A stretch of DNA of 64,000 bases from Cristatella mucedo (GCA_009760855.2 WPIO01000213.1:118501-182500); one strand, 5' to 3'. Positions 11,757-22,533 are shown, numbered from the stretch's first letter. Numbers and translations are program-made. Notes: generated by a model not told the origin, from the sequence alone.

Positions 11757-11970
11757 AAACCAATACAGTTGGTGCAAAACTTTGCAACGAGGCTTGTCTC
11801 TCGTGAGCTTCGCAGTTGCCACATAACACCGCTTCTCGCCGACCTGCTTCACTGGTTACCGATGGAGCAAGGCACCGATTTTAAGTTTTGGTCACTCTCT
11901 CTTAAGTCACTTCATTCTTTGACTCTAGCCTGCCTAGCATATGTAAGGCATCGTCAAGCTAAGCATCTTA
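11757..11970 (+). mobile_element. L2-A LINE, internal coding fragment
   Basis: The plus strand matches the L2-A C-terminal domain (QLVQNFATRLVSRELRSCHI, then PLLADLLHWLP). It breaks off after 'LTLACLAYV' without a 3' tail. It lies inside the CARD-gene intron. Confidence 0.8.
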
Positions 11971-12014
11971 CCACCTGCTATTTTTGATCTAATCCTTTAC
12001 CCATAACTCATACG

Positions 12015-14430
12015 AACTTGTAATGTAATGTAATGTATCTCCGTCTGTAACTCCACAAAGTCATAAAGACCATGTGGGTGTTACGCAGGAGAGTTTTGTA
12101 TAGCGCACTCACAGCCTAAGCGGCTTTCGGTACGCATTCGGTAGCCAACAGGCTTCGTCTCATGCAACCAAGAGAAAGTGGGAAGCATAGCAGTTGAGGT
12201 AGTGAGTAGCATAGAAGTAGCAGATCAGGACCGCTGAAAAAGGTGTGCCGTAGTCGGCAGTAGAAGAGTACTTGTCGTTTCGTAAGAATTTTGGAAGCGA
12301 GTTCCACAGTCTAGGACCTGCAGAGCTAAAGCTTCTGTCGCCAACTGTCTTTAAGCGGTGAAAAGGGACAGCTAATTTATTGTCCACACAAAACCTGAGG
12401 GCGCAAACAGGCTGAAACTGATGCAACAGTTCAGCTAGGTACGAAGGAGCCAAGTCGTGGTGGGCCTTGTGGGTCAGCGTAAGAACTTTGCTCTGTATCC
12501 TTTGCTCAACCGGCATCCATCCTAGCTCTTTCAGCAAAGGAGACACGTGCTCAAACCGCTGGGACTTGAAGACCAGCCTTGCAGCAATATTCATAGTCAG
12601 CTGCAGTGGGCTAATTGCTTCCTTCGGTAGCCCAGCCAAAAGGAAATAACAATAATCAAGCCGAGACAGAACTAAGGAGCTGGTTACATTTTTACAAGCA
12701 ACTGTGGGAGAGAGCTCTTAATCTTGGATATGGATCGGACGTGATGGCTAGCTGTAGAAGCAGTCTTCTGAATGAAGCTTTTTAAATTGAGGCAGCTGTC
12801 GAACACGACACCTAGATTACGAGCACGTGGTGAAGGTCGCACAATAGCATCACCTATTAGAACAGCAAAGCCTTTTAATCCAGCCACACGCTAAAGATGT
12901 CCTATGAGCAGCAGTTCGGTTTTATCGTCATTTAATTTCAGGAAGTTTTCCGACATCCAGGATCGAATATCGGCAAGGCAAGCATTCAGTTTCTCAGTTG
13001 CTGCAGCACATTCCGACGGTTTGAATGACAAATATAGCTGATTATCGTCAGCATAGAAGTGATATCCTATTCCATGGGCCTTAATCACTTTTCCCAGAGG
13101 TTGTGTATAAATGGAGAACAGCAAGGTACCGAGTACAGACCCACGAGGGACTCCACAGGTGACCCTTCTCATGTCTGAGACCTGACCCACACACGACACG
13201 GATCGTACACGATCAGACAAGTACAATTTAAACCACGCCAGTGCTTCGTCTGCCAAACCGATAGTTGTTCTCAATCGTTCAAGCATAACTTCGTGATCAA
13301 TGGTGTTGAAGGCAGCAGACAGATCTAGCAGAGCTAGGGAAGTGACATTCCCGTCGTCGTTGCCACATAGAATGTCATTGTTAACACGGAGGAGAGCAGT
13401 TTTAGTAGAGTGCTGCCTCTTGAAACCTGATTGAAATGTATCTGACATTCAATTAATTTCAATATGTTCAACTAGCTGCTCAGCAACAATTTTTACAGGA
13501 ATCTTTGATAAGAACGGATGAAGGGAAACTGGACGATAGTTTGCTAGGACCTCTATGTTATTCAGGCTTTTAAAGAATATGTCTAATCGATTGCCGACCT
13601 GAAGGACTTGGGGACGACCCCTTTTCCCAAAAAAGTATTAAAAACCTTGGTTATGGCAGGGCTAAGTTTGTCTGCAAGTGAAGACCACTGAGATGAAGGT
13701 ATAGGGTCTTCAGGAGACGAGCTCTTTTTGCTAGACTTTATTAAGGCAGCTACATCACAGGCAAAAGCATCGGAGAACCTTTTTAAGAAGGATCACAGGT
13801 TGAGGAACGGCGATTGCTTTTGTCGGAGGGGGCCTAATGAAGGCACGAATGTGCACCATTTTTCCAGTAAAGAAGGCGGAAAACTTTTCGGCTGAGCCCT
13901 TAATATCTGGAGAGTCAGACCTCACAGCATTCGCCAGTAAATGGTTTACTGTCTGATAAATCTGTTTAGTGTCCGACTGGCAGGAATTCAGCTTTTTAAT
14001 GAAAAAAGAATCCCTGGTTTTTTTAAGCTTTCGGGTGTAAACTCGAAGGAAGTCTTTAAAATTCACTAGGTCTGCCTCAGACCCCGATTTCTTGAAATGA
14101 CGTTCCAGCCTGCGCTGAACACGGTGCATCTTAAGGAATTTTTTTGTAAATTGAAATCAATGCCAACGACTTCGAACACGGATAGAGCGAACGGGAGTAT
14201 GCTTGTCAAGAGCACTCCTGAGTGTCATGTTCATCGCATCAGTGAGGGTATTGAGGCTGCCAGTCGAGTCTGAATGCAGATCAAGAAGGCCTGCATCACA
14301 GATTTCAAAAACTTGTCCATGTCAATGCTTTGTAAGTTACGTCGTTTGGCGAATTCGACAAATCCTTTGGAGACTGTGCCTGCAGTACCTATTCTCACAA
14401 AGCCTGAAACTCACTTCTGACTGGCTTTAA
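12015..14430 (-). mobile_element. L2-B LINE, long 3' half
   Basis: This is the longest L2-B copy in the window. On the minus strand, from 14430 downward, it has the linker after the endonuclease; the pre-RT region (ORF 14129-13755, RRLERHFKKSGSEADLVNFK); RT motifs in ORF 13448-12891 ([53 protein letters not shown] with an intact YADD); and the C-terminal domain (ORF 12639-12160). The 3' UTR ends in a short TAATG repeat at about 12018-12036. It is split into at least four ORFs by stops and shifts, so it is inactive. The endonuclease domain is missing. Confidence 0.9.
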
Positions 14431-14474
14431 GACAATACCGGAATTGAAGACATTTAACAAAGCTTAAATGCGTC

Positions 14475-14845
14475 TATCACTGCAGCTTAAAGGCAGTTGG
14501 CAACAGAAGCTTTAGCTCTGCAGGTGGACTCGCTTAGAGTGTGGAACCTGCTTCCATAATTCTTAGGCAACGGCAGGTACTCTCCTGCTGCCGACTATGG
14601 CTCGTCCTTTTCAGGGGTCCTGAGCTGCCACTTCCACGCTACTTACTACCTCAAGAGCTCACCTTACTCTGCTATGCTTCCCACTTTCTCTTTGTTGCAT
14701 GAGACAAAGTCTAATGGCTACTGAATGCTACCGAATGCTGCCGAAAGCCGCTTAGGCTGTGAGTGTGCTATACAAAACTCTCCTGCATAACACCCACATA
14801 GTCTTTATGACTTTGTGGAGTTACAGACAGAGATACGTTCCATTT
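14475..14845 (+). mobile_element. L2-B LINE, 3' end fragment
   Basis: Plus-strand L2-B terminal coding and 3' UTR sequence ('ctgctgccgactatggctc', 'ttatgactttgtggagttac'). It lies head to head with the 12.0-14.4 kb copy. Confidence 0.8.
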
Positions 14846-15060
14846 TGTGGGTCCATGTGATTCGCCTTTGTGTCCTTATGGTGCTCACACCGTGCATGCT
14901 GCCTTCAAACATTTTTTCATGGTGATCCTGTGCATGACAATTCTAACCGTGATAGGCTTGTTGATATTGAGCATGCTACTAATAACCATTGCTACCATTC
15001 GATCATGCATCCTTTGCAGCAAACGTTAATTGTCTTGAAAGAGAGTCCTTCGAGGGTGCT
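14846..15060 (+). mobile_element. L2-A LINE, degenerate 3' UTR
   Basis: A diverged match to the L2-A 3' UTR (from 'ttttgtgggtccatgtgattc' through 'cctttgcagcaaacg'). The terminal stem-loop is destroyed. Confidence 0.6.
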
Positions 15061-15264
15061 ATACAATTGTGTTATTAGTATTATCATTAAGGATATACAT
15101 GCCAAATCGCCTTTCTCTGATGAAAAGTATACACACAATCTGGCTGGCCTTCCATCTGTGACTCATCTGTAAGTCCTTCGTACACGGTGATACATGGCTA
15201 AATATGTCGGGAATAGCGGTTAGGCATTCGAAACGTAGCAATTAAATTTCTAATCATGCATAAT

Positions 15265-15442
15265 AAATACTAGCTGATTTAAGAGCACCTTTTTATATAT
15301 CGACAGAAGAGCCTTTACGGCTATCACCATCGTGTGCAGTGGCAATAAAGAATCGCCCACTGCAGGATTCAAACCCGCGACCTCAGGACCCAGTTCGTGA
15401 AAGCTAATCGCCTTACCTAGTGTGTTATCACGGCTCACCATA
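15265..15442 (-). mobile_element. SINE1 (tRNA-derived), minus
   Basis: The reverse complement has the A-box region 'gataacacactaggtaaggc' and the B-box region 'gggtttgaatcctgcagtgg', followed by the same body as the 7325 and 17440 copies. Confidence 0.75.
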
Positions 15443-15574
15443 ATGGATGACACGGTGATCATGACTATTTGGTAAAGTTAGCATGGTGCTATTTATTCTG
15501 CGTTTGTGAAGGTTTATAGAAAAGTAATAAGCATGGAAACTCAGATGTGGTTCTGAACACACGATGAGAAGGAA

Positions 15575-16655
15575 TAATAATAATCATAATAATAATGTAG
15601 TTGATAAAGCGCCGTCAGAGAACTTAATCTTTTTCTAGGCGCTTTACATTTGCTGCAAAGGGAAATGCAATTGAATGGTAAGTAAAATCATGCTTGAAAA
15701 ACAAATCAAAATGAATAACATGGTTAGGGGTGACATGCACAGGTTCAGCATGCAAATGTGGTTAGTGGCTGCATGCACAGTGTCAGCACACATAAGCACG
15801 GTAAGGACGAATCACAGGGACCCAATATATGCTGTCCTAAATAGGTGTTTTTAAGTTCCTTTTAAATGTGGTCAGGTCAGGGGATGTTCTGACGCAGGTC
15901 GGGAGGGAGTTCCAAGCTTTGGGAGCATACGAACTAAATGCACGGTCTCCAAAGGATTTGAGGTTTGTACTGGGTATTTGCAGACTGTTGGATTCCGAAA
16001 AGCGGGTGGCACGATGCATGGCCTGATGGGGGAGTATGTCGGAGAGATAGGCTGGAGCCATAGAATGAAGGGACCTAAAAGTGAGCGACAAAAGCTTGAA
16101 GTCATTCTGTTGCTTGACTGGTAGCCAGTGCAGGTCGACGAGAAGTGGAGTAATGTGGCAACTGCGACGCTCACGACAGACAAGCCTAGCTGCTGAGTTT
16201 TGCACCAGCTGCAATCACCTGATCGCACGTGCTGGTAGGCCAGTAAGCAGTGAGTTGCAGAAGTCGAGACGGGATGTCACGAATGCATGGACCAACTTGG
16301 ACGTGCTATCCTTATCTAAACAAGCCCGTATTTTAGCAATGTTATGAAGCTGAAAATAGGCTGATTTGACTGTGGAGCTGATATGGTCGTCTAACGAGAG
16401 GTCGTTATGGAATATGAAACCTAGATTTCGAGCTGATTCGACAGGAGATATGCTAGCAGAGCCAATTTTGAGAGACAGCCTTTCCAATCTCTGAATCACA
16501 CTGGGTTTGCCCATAACTAGTAAGTTAGTTTTATCATCGTTTAGTTTTAGAAAATTTGCTGCCATCCATGAGCGGATGTCATCAATGCATGCAGCAAGTG
16601 AGTTTAGAGAATTTGAGGTGATCGAAGGCTGGGAGGGATCAAAGCAAAGGTCATG
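15575..16655 (-). mobile_element. L2-A LINE, 3' third
   Basis: Starts on the plus strand with the (AAT)n tail and the stem-loop, then the 3' UTR. The ORF2 C-terminal part lies on the minus strand in two open segments (16565-16215 and 16214-15837) that are nearly continuous: FLKLNDDKTNLLVMGKPSVI, then SRLDFCNSLLTGLPARAIR, then RLVCRERRSCHITPLLVDLH. It stops before the YADD region. Confidence 0.87.
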
Positions 16656-16808
16656 TCATAGGCCTTGTGGGCTTAGCAGGAAGCACTCTGCTGAGCTATT
16701 ACTAGTTTTTTTTATTATAGTTTAGCTTCAACAGATGTACCATGCATTAATCAGACGTGTCGAACTCTTTTTATTCTCTATATGGAGGCCGATTGTTGGC
16801 GACCTTAC

Positions 16809-16950
16809 TTATAATTAAATGAGCACCAATCTTCCTGGGAAGAGTCTAGGAGCCGATTTTCTTGGCCAGGACTCTCCGGTGTCATAGCACCAGCTTTTTC
16901 ATTCTGTTCGCCTTGTTGCAACGTCGCAGTCAATTGCGGTACTTTTGGTT
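16809..16950 (-). CDS. Candidate host exon, unknown protein
   Basis: On the minus strand a good acceptor ('cttatttcag', with a CTGAC branch-like site about 20 bp upstream) is followed by 142 bp open in one frame and a consensus donor (ATAA followed by GTAAGG). The 46-residue peptide is polar and Gln/Glu/Ser-rich (for example TPESPGQENRLLDSSQEDW), like a linker. It resembles none of the repeats in the window. It lies inside the CARD-gene intron on the opposite strand. It is not recognised and could be chance, because only one exon is visible. Confidence 0.35.
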
Positions 16951-17394
16951 CTGAAATAAGTTTTGCAAACAGTCAGCATCTTTGCAATCATTTTATTTTG
17001 TCAGGCCGGCACCGCCATCTTGAAGCTTGGTAGTTACTGCTGTTAAGTCTCCGACGATAGATGCTAAGTGAAGAAGATAAACAATCTTCTATGCTGCATA
17101 CTTTCAGCTAGTCACTTTATCTATTTTGACGTTGCCTAGACCGCCTCACACCTTGCCTTAACGTCATTGGCACCGGTCTGCAATTCTTAAAGTCAGACCT
17201 AATTTGGAAACTCATGAACAATTACAGTAATGATCAGCAAGTATGTGAGAAGACTTCAACGTGCCATCTTGACAACATTTCTGCTATTCTAGTGCAGTAC
17301 ATTTATCTGCAGCTGCACTGTAAGCTACAGGTCTTCTCCCTGCACCTGTAAACACCAAAAGAATTGAAGAAGCCTCCACCTAGTTGCTTACTGC

Positions 17395-17780
17395 CGTTCC
17401 TGCTGCACCAGTTTCAGCCTCTTCGTGAGCTTAAGTCCTTTTTTGGTGAGCAGTGATGGCACACTTGGTAAGGCCAGTGGTTTTCAAGACCTTGGTCCCG
17501 AGGTCATAGGTTCGATTTCTGCAGTGGGTGATCCTTTATCGCCACCGCAAGCAGTGTGATAGCCATAAATGCTCTTCAGTTGCTCTACAAAAAGAGGCTG
17601 CTAAATCAGCTTCAGCTTAAAGACCGATGATGGCAGAAGCTTGGGCTCTGTATGCATATTTTTCATTGTGGAGCTAACTCCTTCAATCCATCTGAAAGAC
17701 ATCCATGCTCGTGCTTCAGACTGTAGCACATCCTATCCAGCCGTTCGAAGCTGCCGACTTCTATTTCACCTGCATCCTCG
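17395..17780 (+). mobile_element. L2-B LINE fragment interrupted by SINE1
   Basis: L2-B sequence ('ctgctgcaccagtttcagcc') stops at about 17440 and resumes at about 17628 ('agaccgatgatggcagaagc') after a SINE1. The two parts are collinear with the intact L2-B copies. Confidence 0.65.
17440..17628 (+). mobile_element. SINE1 (tRNA-derived) inserted in L2-B
   Basis: A-box-like 'agtgatggcacacttggtaa' and B-box-like 'ataggttcgatttctgcag'. A possible target-site duplication AGCTTAA flanks it (about 17438 and 17626). Confidence 0.75.
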
Positions 17781-17859
17781 ACCAAGCACCAGACGTAGCT
17801 CCTAGGCGGTGCTAATTGCCCCCAGTGTTCAACCAGCTCGCCCGACCAAGTTTCAAGTT

Positions 17860-17965
17860 GAATGTATTTGATGACCTCCTGGGCTCGAGCTTTTTGGTGT
17901 ATGCGATGGGCGTGAATAGAGATTAAGTTCTCATAATGTGCTATGTAAATGAATTCAGTTTGTAG
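17860..17965 (+). mobile_element. SINE2 fragment
   Basis: It contains a B-box remnant ('cctgggctcgagc') and the tail 'atagagattaagttctcata'. The tail and following bases recur at 21073-21130, directly after the minisatellite. Confidence 0.6.
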
Positions 17966-17984
17966 TTTTGTTCAGCTATGTAGC

Positions 17985-19135
17985 TAAAAGTAGGCAGACT
18001 TAAATGTGGAGCTGATGTGGTCGTCTAATGAAAGGTCGCTTTGGAACAGGTCACGACGTAGAATTCACGACGAAGAATTCCACAGGATTCTATTAAATAT
18101 TCTGGATGAGCCAATTTCGATCGTTAAGCTTATCAATTTCTGAACGATGATACTTAGTTTTCCTATAAATAGTCAGTTGGTTTTGTCGTCATTCAATTTA
18201 AGCTAGTTTTCTGCCATAAATGCTTAGATGTAATCAATGCATGCACCGAGAGTGTGTTGAGAATTCGACTTGCTCGAGCGCTGGGAAGGATCAAAGCAAA
18301 TGTACAGCTGAATGTATAAAAATGAAAGTCTAGATTGAGCTTGGCGATTACATCGGCAAGACAGAGTATGAATTGCAAAACAAGTGATCAAGCACAGATC
18401 CACAAGGTGCTTGTGGTACCCCTTGTAGTACTTTAGTGATTTCTTGGATGATTTTTGCCCAGTCACATCAATGCACAGCAGTCTCGCGCTGAGATTGAAA
18501 CTAAACATTACAGAGCTATGCCTGTGATGCCCAGGCGAGATGAGAGGCGCTCGAGAAGGACTCGGTGAACAATAGTACAAAACGCTCCCAAAAAACAAGC
18601 AGATCGACTTGACCTAAGTCTGCATTCCTGATAAGCTCGTTATCCGGGCAAAGCAATGCTGACCAATCGATGGATTTATATGCTTTAAAACCAGACCGGA
18701 ATTCGATTTCTAGACTTGAAGTTTCAATGTGAGAGTTTAGCTCAGGGGCCTAACAGCAGCCTTTTTGAAAGGTGCGCGGTTGGTTGACGGCGAAGCTAAA
18801 CGACAAGAGTCAGAGAAGTCTCTACGCGGCGAGCAATTCAATCGGCCAAGGTCAAGGTCGATTGATCCGGTGAAATTGAGCAAGAGAAATGAGTTATCTT
18901 GGAATTTCGTGGCGAAATGAGCCTTGATGTGCACGCACACGGGTGCTTGACGGGGAGCCAGCCCGCTCAGCTCGGATAAAAGTGGTGTGCTGTGGCAATA
19001 GTGACTGACGCTCACGGCAACGAGATTTCGCACGCAGCTTCTTATCGTCCAGGTTGGGATGGCCTTGAACTCAAAGGAGAAACGCAAAACGGAAAACCTC
19101 GAACCTCGGTGTGTCACATGTCTGCGTGCACCAAC
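17985..19135 (-). mobile_element. L2-A LINE, degenerate RT fragments
   Basis: Minus-strand traces of the L2-A RT region in order, heavily mutated: the 'gtggtcgtctaatgaaaggtc' block, the LADVIAK-like block near 18350 and the 'gctttaaaaccagaccgg' block near 18690. From 18736 to 19135 the match is patchy (a stretch near 18990 resembles the CRERRSCHI coding block). It retains HFY at the palm motif but the DD is lost. Confidence 0.6.
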
Positions 19136-19914
19136 TTAGCTGAGGCATCCTTAGCTGCATTAAAAATGTGAGCCTAGACTGAGTTTAGCTATTGAAACGG
19201 CAAGAGTTGAAGTGTAAAAATTGTACAGGAAGTCGAAATACAACTACACGCTTGAGTTAGCTCGTGCTTAAAAGGCTCACCCACCTGACTGATTGTTGGC
19301 CGTCGAAGTTTTGTCTGTGGTCTGAATTCTCTCACCCCTACGTGACCTCAACCGTTGCCATAGGCGAGATGATGAGTGCTCTAGGAGTTGGAATTAATCG
19401 GCGATAATTAATATATTTATTATATAATGATTATAATTGTAATGAAATATTATTACGTATAATTCAAATAGTAATACTTAATAATTATAATGAAATATGA
19501 TTACGTATAATACAAATAATAATACTTAATAATTATTATAGTAATGAAAATTAATAAACAATAAAATAAATCTTACATTGTTAATACTTGTTTATTAATT
19601 TTTCTCTATGTATGAAGATAATAAAACCGATAATACTATAAATGTATATATAATATTTTGGAATAATATATTATATTATAAGGATTGTTATATCGCCATC
19701 CATGTTAAGGAACGCTGTAGAGCAATGTACAAATACTAGCAGAGAAATACTAGCAGAGACCAAGTAAACATTTTAAGTAGTTAGTCGTACAGTAGTGCTG
19801 ACTCCGTGGGATGACTTGTTCAAAATCCTGACAGGACCACAATATCTAGGTTTGATTTTTTTAGCGTATTGGCTAGTATTGGCTTCAGCGTCTTTAATAG
19901 GAATTATTGTAATT
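19136..19914. other. No gene; AT-rich tract at 19390-19690
   Basis: No supported ORF. About 300 bp at 19390-19690 is nearly pure A/T, with the near-repeat 'aatatgattacgtataat' twice (about 19443 and 19495). Such a tract could be a scaffold-attachment-like or simple decayed sequence. Confidence 0.5.
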
Positions 19915-20045
19915 TATGCGTATAGCGCCACAAGAAATTAATTCTCTATTCAGGCGCTTCACATATGCCTCGGGGCTCGAGCCCACGACCTTAGTCAGAC
20001 CTCGGTCGGGGCGAGCGCCTTATCCGCTGGACGAACCGGCGCGGC
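19915..20045 (-). mobile_element. SINE2 (tRNA-derived), minus
   Basis: The reverse complement reads 'ggttcgtccagcggataagg' (A box) and 'cgtgggctcgagccccgagg' (B box), then 'gaagcgcctgaatagagaat'. The tail keeps the AAGCGCC and GGCGCT arms of the L2-A terminal stem. This is the best-preserved SINE2 here. Confidence 0.75.
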
Positions 20046-20292
20046 GATAGGCAGAAGGGAAGAATGGACGGACTTTTTTAAGCTCTCGTGGTCAAGTGAT
20101 GAGTTCTAGTAAGTGACTTGAAATGTTCGAGTCTACGTAAAAAGATATAGGGGAGACAACGCCTTAAGCTAAGGACGTATTGACTATATTGACATATGGC
20201 GGGCAGCAGCAAATCTCAGAAAGAGGCACCGGAAACGACGAGCAGTCTTCACTGATTGGTGGATGAACCTTACGAGGGGCGAGGCACCAGCA

Positions 20293-21071
20293 GACGTGCA
20301 GACTTGCAGACAGAAGGAAGGCGGACAGAAGGAAGGCGGACAGAAGGAAGGCGGACAGAAGGAAGGCGGACAGAAGGAAGGCGGACAGAAGGAAGGCGGA
20401 GGAGGAAGGCGGACAGAAGGAAGGCGGACAGAAGGAAGGCGGACAGAAGGAAGGCGGACAGAAGGAAGGCGGACAGAAGGAAGGCGGACAGAAGGAAGGC
20501 GGACAGAAGGAAGGCGGACAGAAGGAAGGCGGACAGAAGGAAGGCGGACAGAAGGAAGGCGGACAGAAGGAAGGCGGACAGAAGGAAGGCGGACAGAAAG
20601 AAGGCGGACAGAAGGAAGGCGGACAGAAGGAAGGCGGACAGAAGGAAGGCGGACAGAAGGAAGGCGGACAGAAGGAAGGCGGACAGAAGGAAGGCGGACA
20701 GAAGGAAGGCGGACAGAGGGAAGGCGGACAGAAGGAAGGCGGACAGAAGGAAGGCGGACAGAAGGAAGGCGGACAGAAGGAAGGCGGACAGAAGGAAGGC
20801 GGACAGAAGGAAGGCGGACAGAAGGAAGGCGGACAGAAGGAAGGCGGACAGAAGGAAGGCGGACAGAAGGAAGGCGGACAGAAGGAAGGCGGACAGAAGG
20901 AAGGCGGACAGAAGGAAGGCGGACAGAAGGAAGGCGGACAGAAGGAAGGCGGACAGAAGGAAGGCGGACAGAAGGAAGGCGGACAGAAGGAAGGCGGACA
21001 GAAGGAAGGCGGACAGAAGGAAGGCGGACAGAAGGAAGGCGGACAGAAGGAAGGCGGACAGAAGGAAGGCG
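20293..21071. repeat. 15-bp minisatellite, about 51 copies
   Basis: A tandem array of the unit GCGGACAGAAGGAAG, very homogeneous. It has one short variant near 20395-20410 (GGAGGAAGGCGG) and two single-base variants near 20599 and 20718. The unit length is a multiple of three, so at least two frames stay open along it on the plus strand, giving artificial 270-280-codon ORFs of RRKAD- or GGQKE/RRTEG-type repeats. The intronic location and lack of a normal start context argue against translation. Confidence 0.95.
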
Positions 21072-21295
21072 TGGGCGTTAATAGAGATTAAGTTCTCATA
21101 ATGTGCTATGTAAATGAATTCAGTTTGCTAATTCTTGCCTTTCACTTTCTCTTAGTTGTGCGAGTTTCAATCTGCTAGCAACCAGCAGCTGATAGGCCTT
21201 GAATGTGCTATGCAAAAATCTCCTACGTAATGCCCATAACCCCATAGAGCCTTTAATATATTGTGTACAAAGATTTTAGGTTGTATGTTAATAAT
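21072..21295 (+). mobile_element. SINE2 tail and degenerate L2-B 3' end
   Basis: 21073-21130 duplicates 17905-17962. 21130-21295 resembles the L2-B 3' UTR ('ttcactttctcttagttg'). Confidence 0.55.
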
Positions 21296-21317
21296 TGGTC
21301 TCTTCTGTATGTGAAAT

Positions 21318-22108
21318 TTATTTCAGCTTCATAACGTTGCTAAAATTAGGGCTTGTTTAGATAAGGATACCACGTCCAAGTTGGTCCATGCATTCGTGAC
21401 ATCTCGTCTCGACTTCTGCAACTCACTGCTTACTGGCCTACCAGCATGTGCAATCAGGCGATTGCAGCTGGTGCAAAACTCTGCAGCTAGGCTTGTCTGT
21501 CGTGAGCGTCGCAGTTGCCACATTACTCCACTTCTCGCCGATCTGCACTGGTTACCAGTCAAGCAACGGATTGACTTCAAGGTTTTGTCGCTCACTTTTA
21601 GGTCTCTTCATTCTATGGCTCCAGCCTATCTTTCAGATATACTACCCCATCAGGCAAAGCATCGTACCACTCGCTTTTCGGAATCCAACAGTCTAGAAAT
21701 ACCTCGTACAAACCTTAAATCCTTTGGAGACCGTGCATTTAGCTCGTATGCTCCCACAGCCTGGAACTCCCTCCCGACCTGCGTCAGAACATCCCCTGAC
21801 CTGACCACATTTAAAAGAAACTTAAAAACATACCTATTTAGGACAGCATTTAGTGGGTCCTTGTGATTCGTCCTCGATGTGCTTATGCGTGCTGACACTG
21901 TTCATGCTGCCACTAACCACATTTGCATGCTGACCCAGTGCATGTAACCCCTAACCATGTTATTCATTTTGTTTGTTCTTCAAGCATGATTTTACTTACT
22001 ATTCTATTGCGTATCACTTTGCAGCAAATGTAAAGCGCCTAGAAAGAGATTAAGTTCTCTGAGGGCGCTTTATCAAGTGCAATATTATTATTATTATTAT
22101 TATTTGAA
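21318..22108 (+). mobile_element. L2-A LINE, 3' end with intact C-terminal ORF
   Basis: A 5'-truncated L2-A copy. The ORF at 21381-21866 (161 codons) is unbroken through the ORF2 C-terminus (LQLVQNSAARLVCRERRSCH, then AFSSYAPTAWNSLPTCVRTS, then LFRTAFSGSL). The 3' UTR, the stem-loop (AAAGCGCC to GGGCGCTTT, about 22034-22071) and (ATT)n at 22081-22105 follow. It is the youngest-looking single L2-A copy outside the duplicated block. It lacks the RT core, so it cannot move by itself. Confidence 0.9.
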
Positions 22109-22356
22109 AGACTAGGCAAGATTATGTAGCTGACCTATTTTAGTAATCCTTCATGGCATAACAAGCATGGCTGACTGTTGTTGATACTTCTGCATGAGTC
22201 TGTAAGCATTGCTTTGGCATTCATGCGGCTCAAGCGTGCAGGCATAACAACTTGACATTATTGTGCATTCTGACGTAATACGAGAATGCATGCAAGTCAG
22301 ATTTAGCTCCGGTCAAGCCTTATATTGTTTTGACTCCAAGCCTGTTTATTTCGTAG

Positions 22357-22533
22357 GCGGAACGAACTAGAGCCAAACAAGTAGGTGAACTCTTCACAAT
22401 ACTGTCTTTAAAGGGGCTAAAGGTCGGTCACTTCTTTGCTGAAGCTCTTGAGAATTGTGAAGCTTATACTCTTGCCGATGAGTTCAAAACAAAACTCAAA
22501 GCCGAAATTGAACGGGGAACAAAGACTAGCTAA
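22357..22533 (+). CDS. CARD-domain gene, exon encoding helices 4-6 and stop
   Basis: An acceptor ('tgtttatttcgtag') precedes an open segment of 58 codons ending in TAA at 22531-22533. The frame is phase 0 and matches the phase-0 donor of the 11322-11488 exon. The peptide fits the second half of a CARD: ERTRAKQVGELFTILSLKG (helix 4), LKVGHFFAEALEN (helix 5), YTLADEFKTKLKAEIE (helix 6), then a short tail. The CARD is therefore C-terminal in the protein. Ten bases after the stop is a perfect donor (CAG followed by GTAAGTG at 22543), so a 3' UTR intron is possible, or an isoform that avoids the stop. It is not from any repeat in the window. Confidence 0.7.
   Translation, partial: AERTRAKQVGELFTILSLKGLKVGHFFAEALENCEAYTLADEFKTKLKAEIERGTKTS

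Noticed and set aside
17130-17354. 75-codon open stretch (with LKSDLIWKLMNNYSNDQQ) in the CARD intron
   Set aside because: No good acceptor; the CARD exons join in phase without it; composition is not clearly coding.
20256-21101. 270-280-codon ORFs of RRKAD / RRTEG repeats
   Set aside because: They are the reading of a 15-bp minisatellite; the period of 15 keeps frames open. No other coding evidence.
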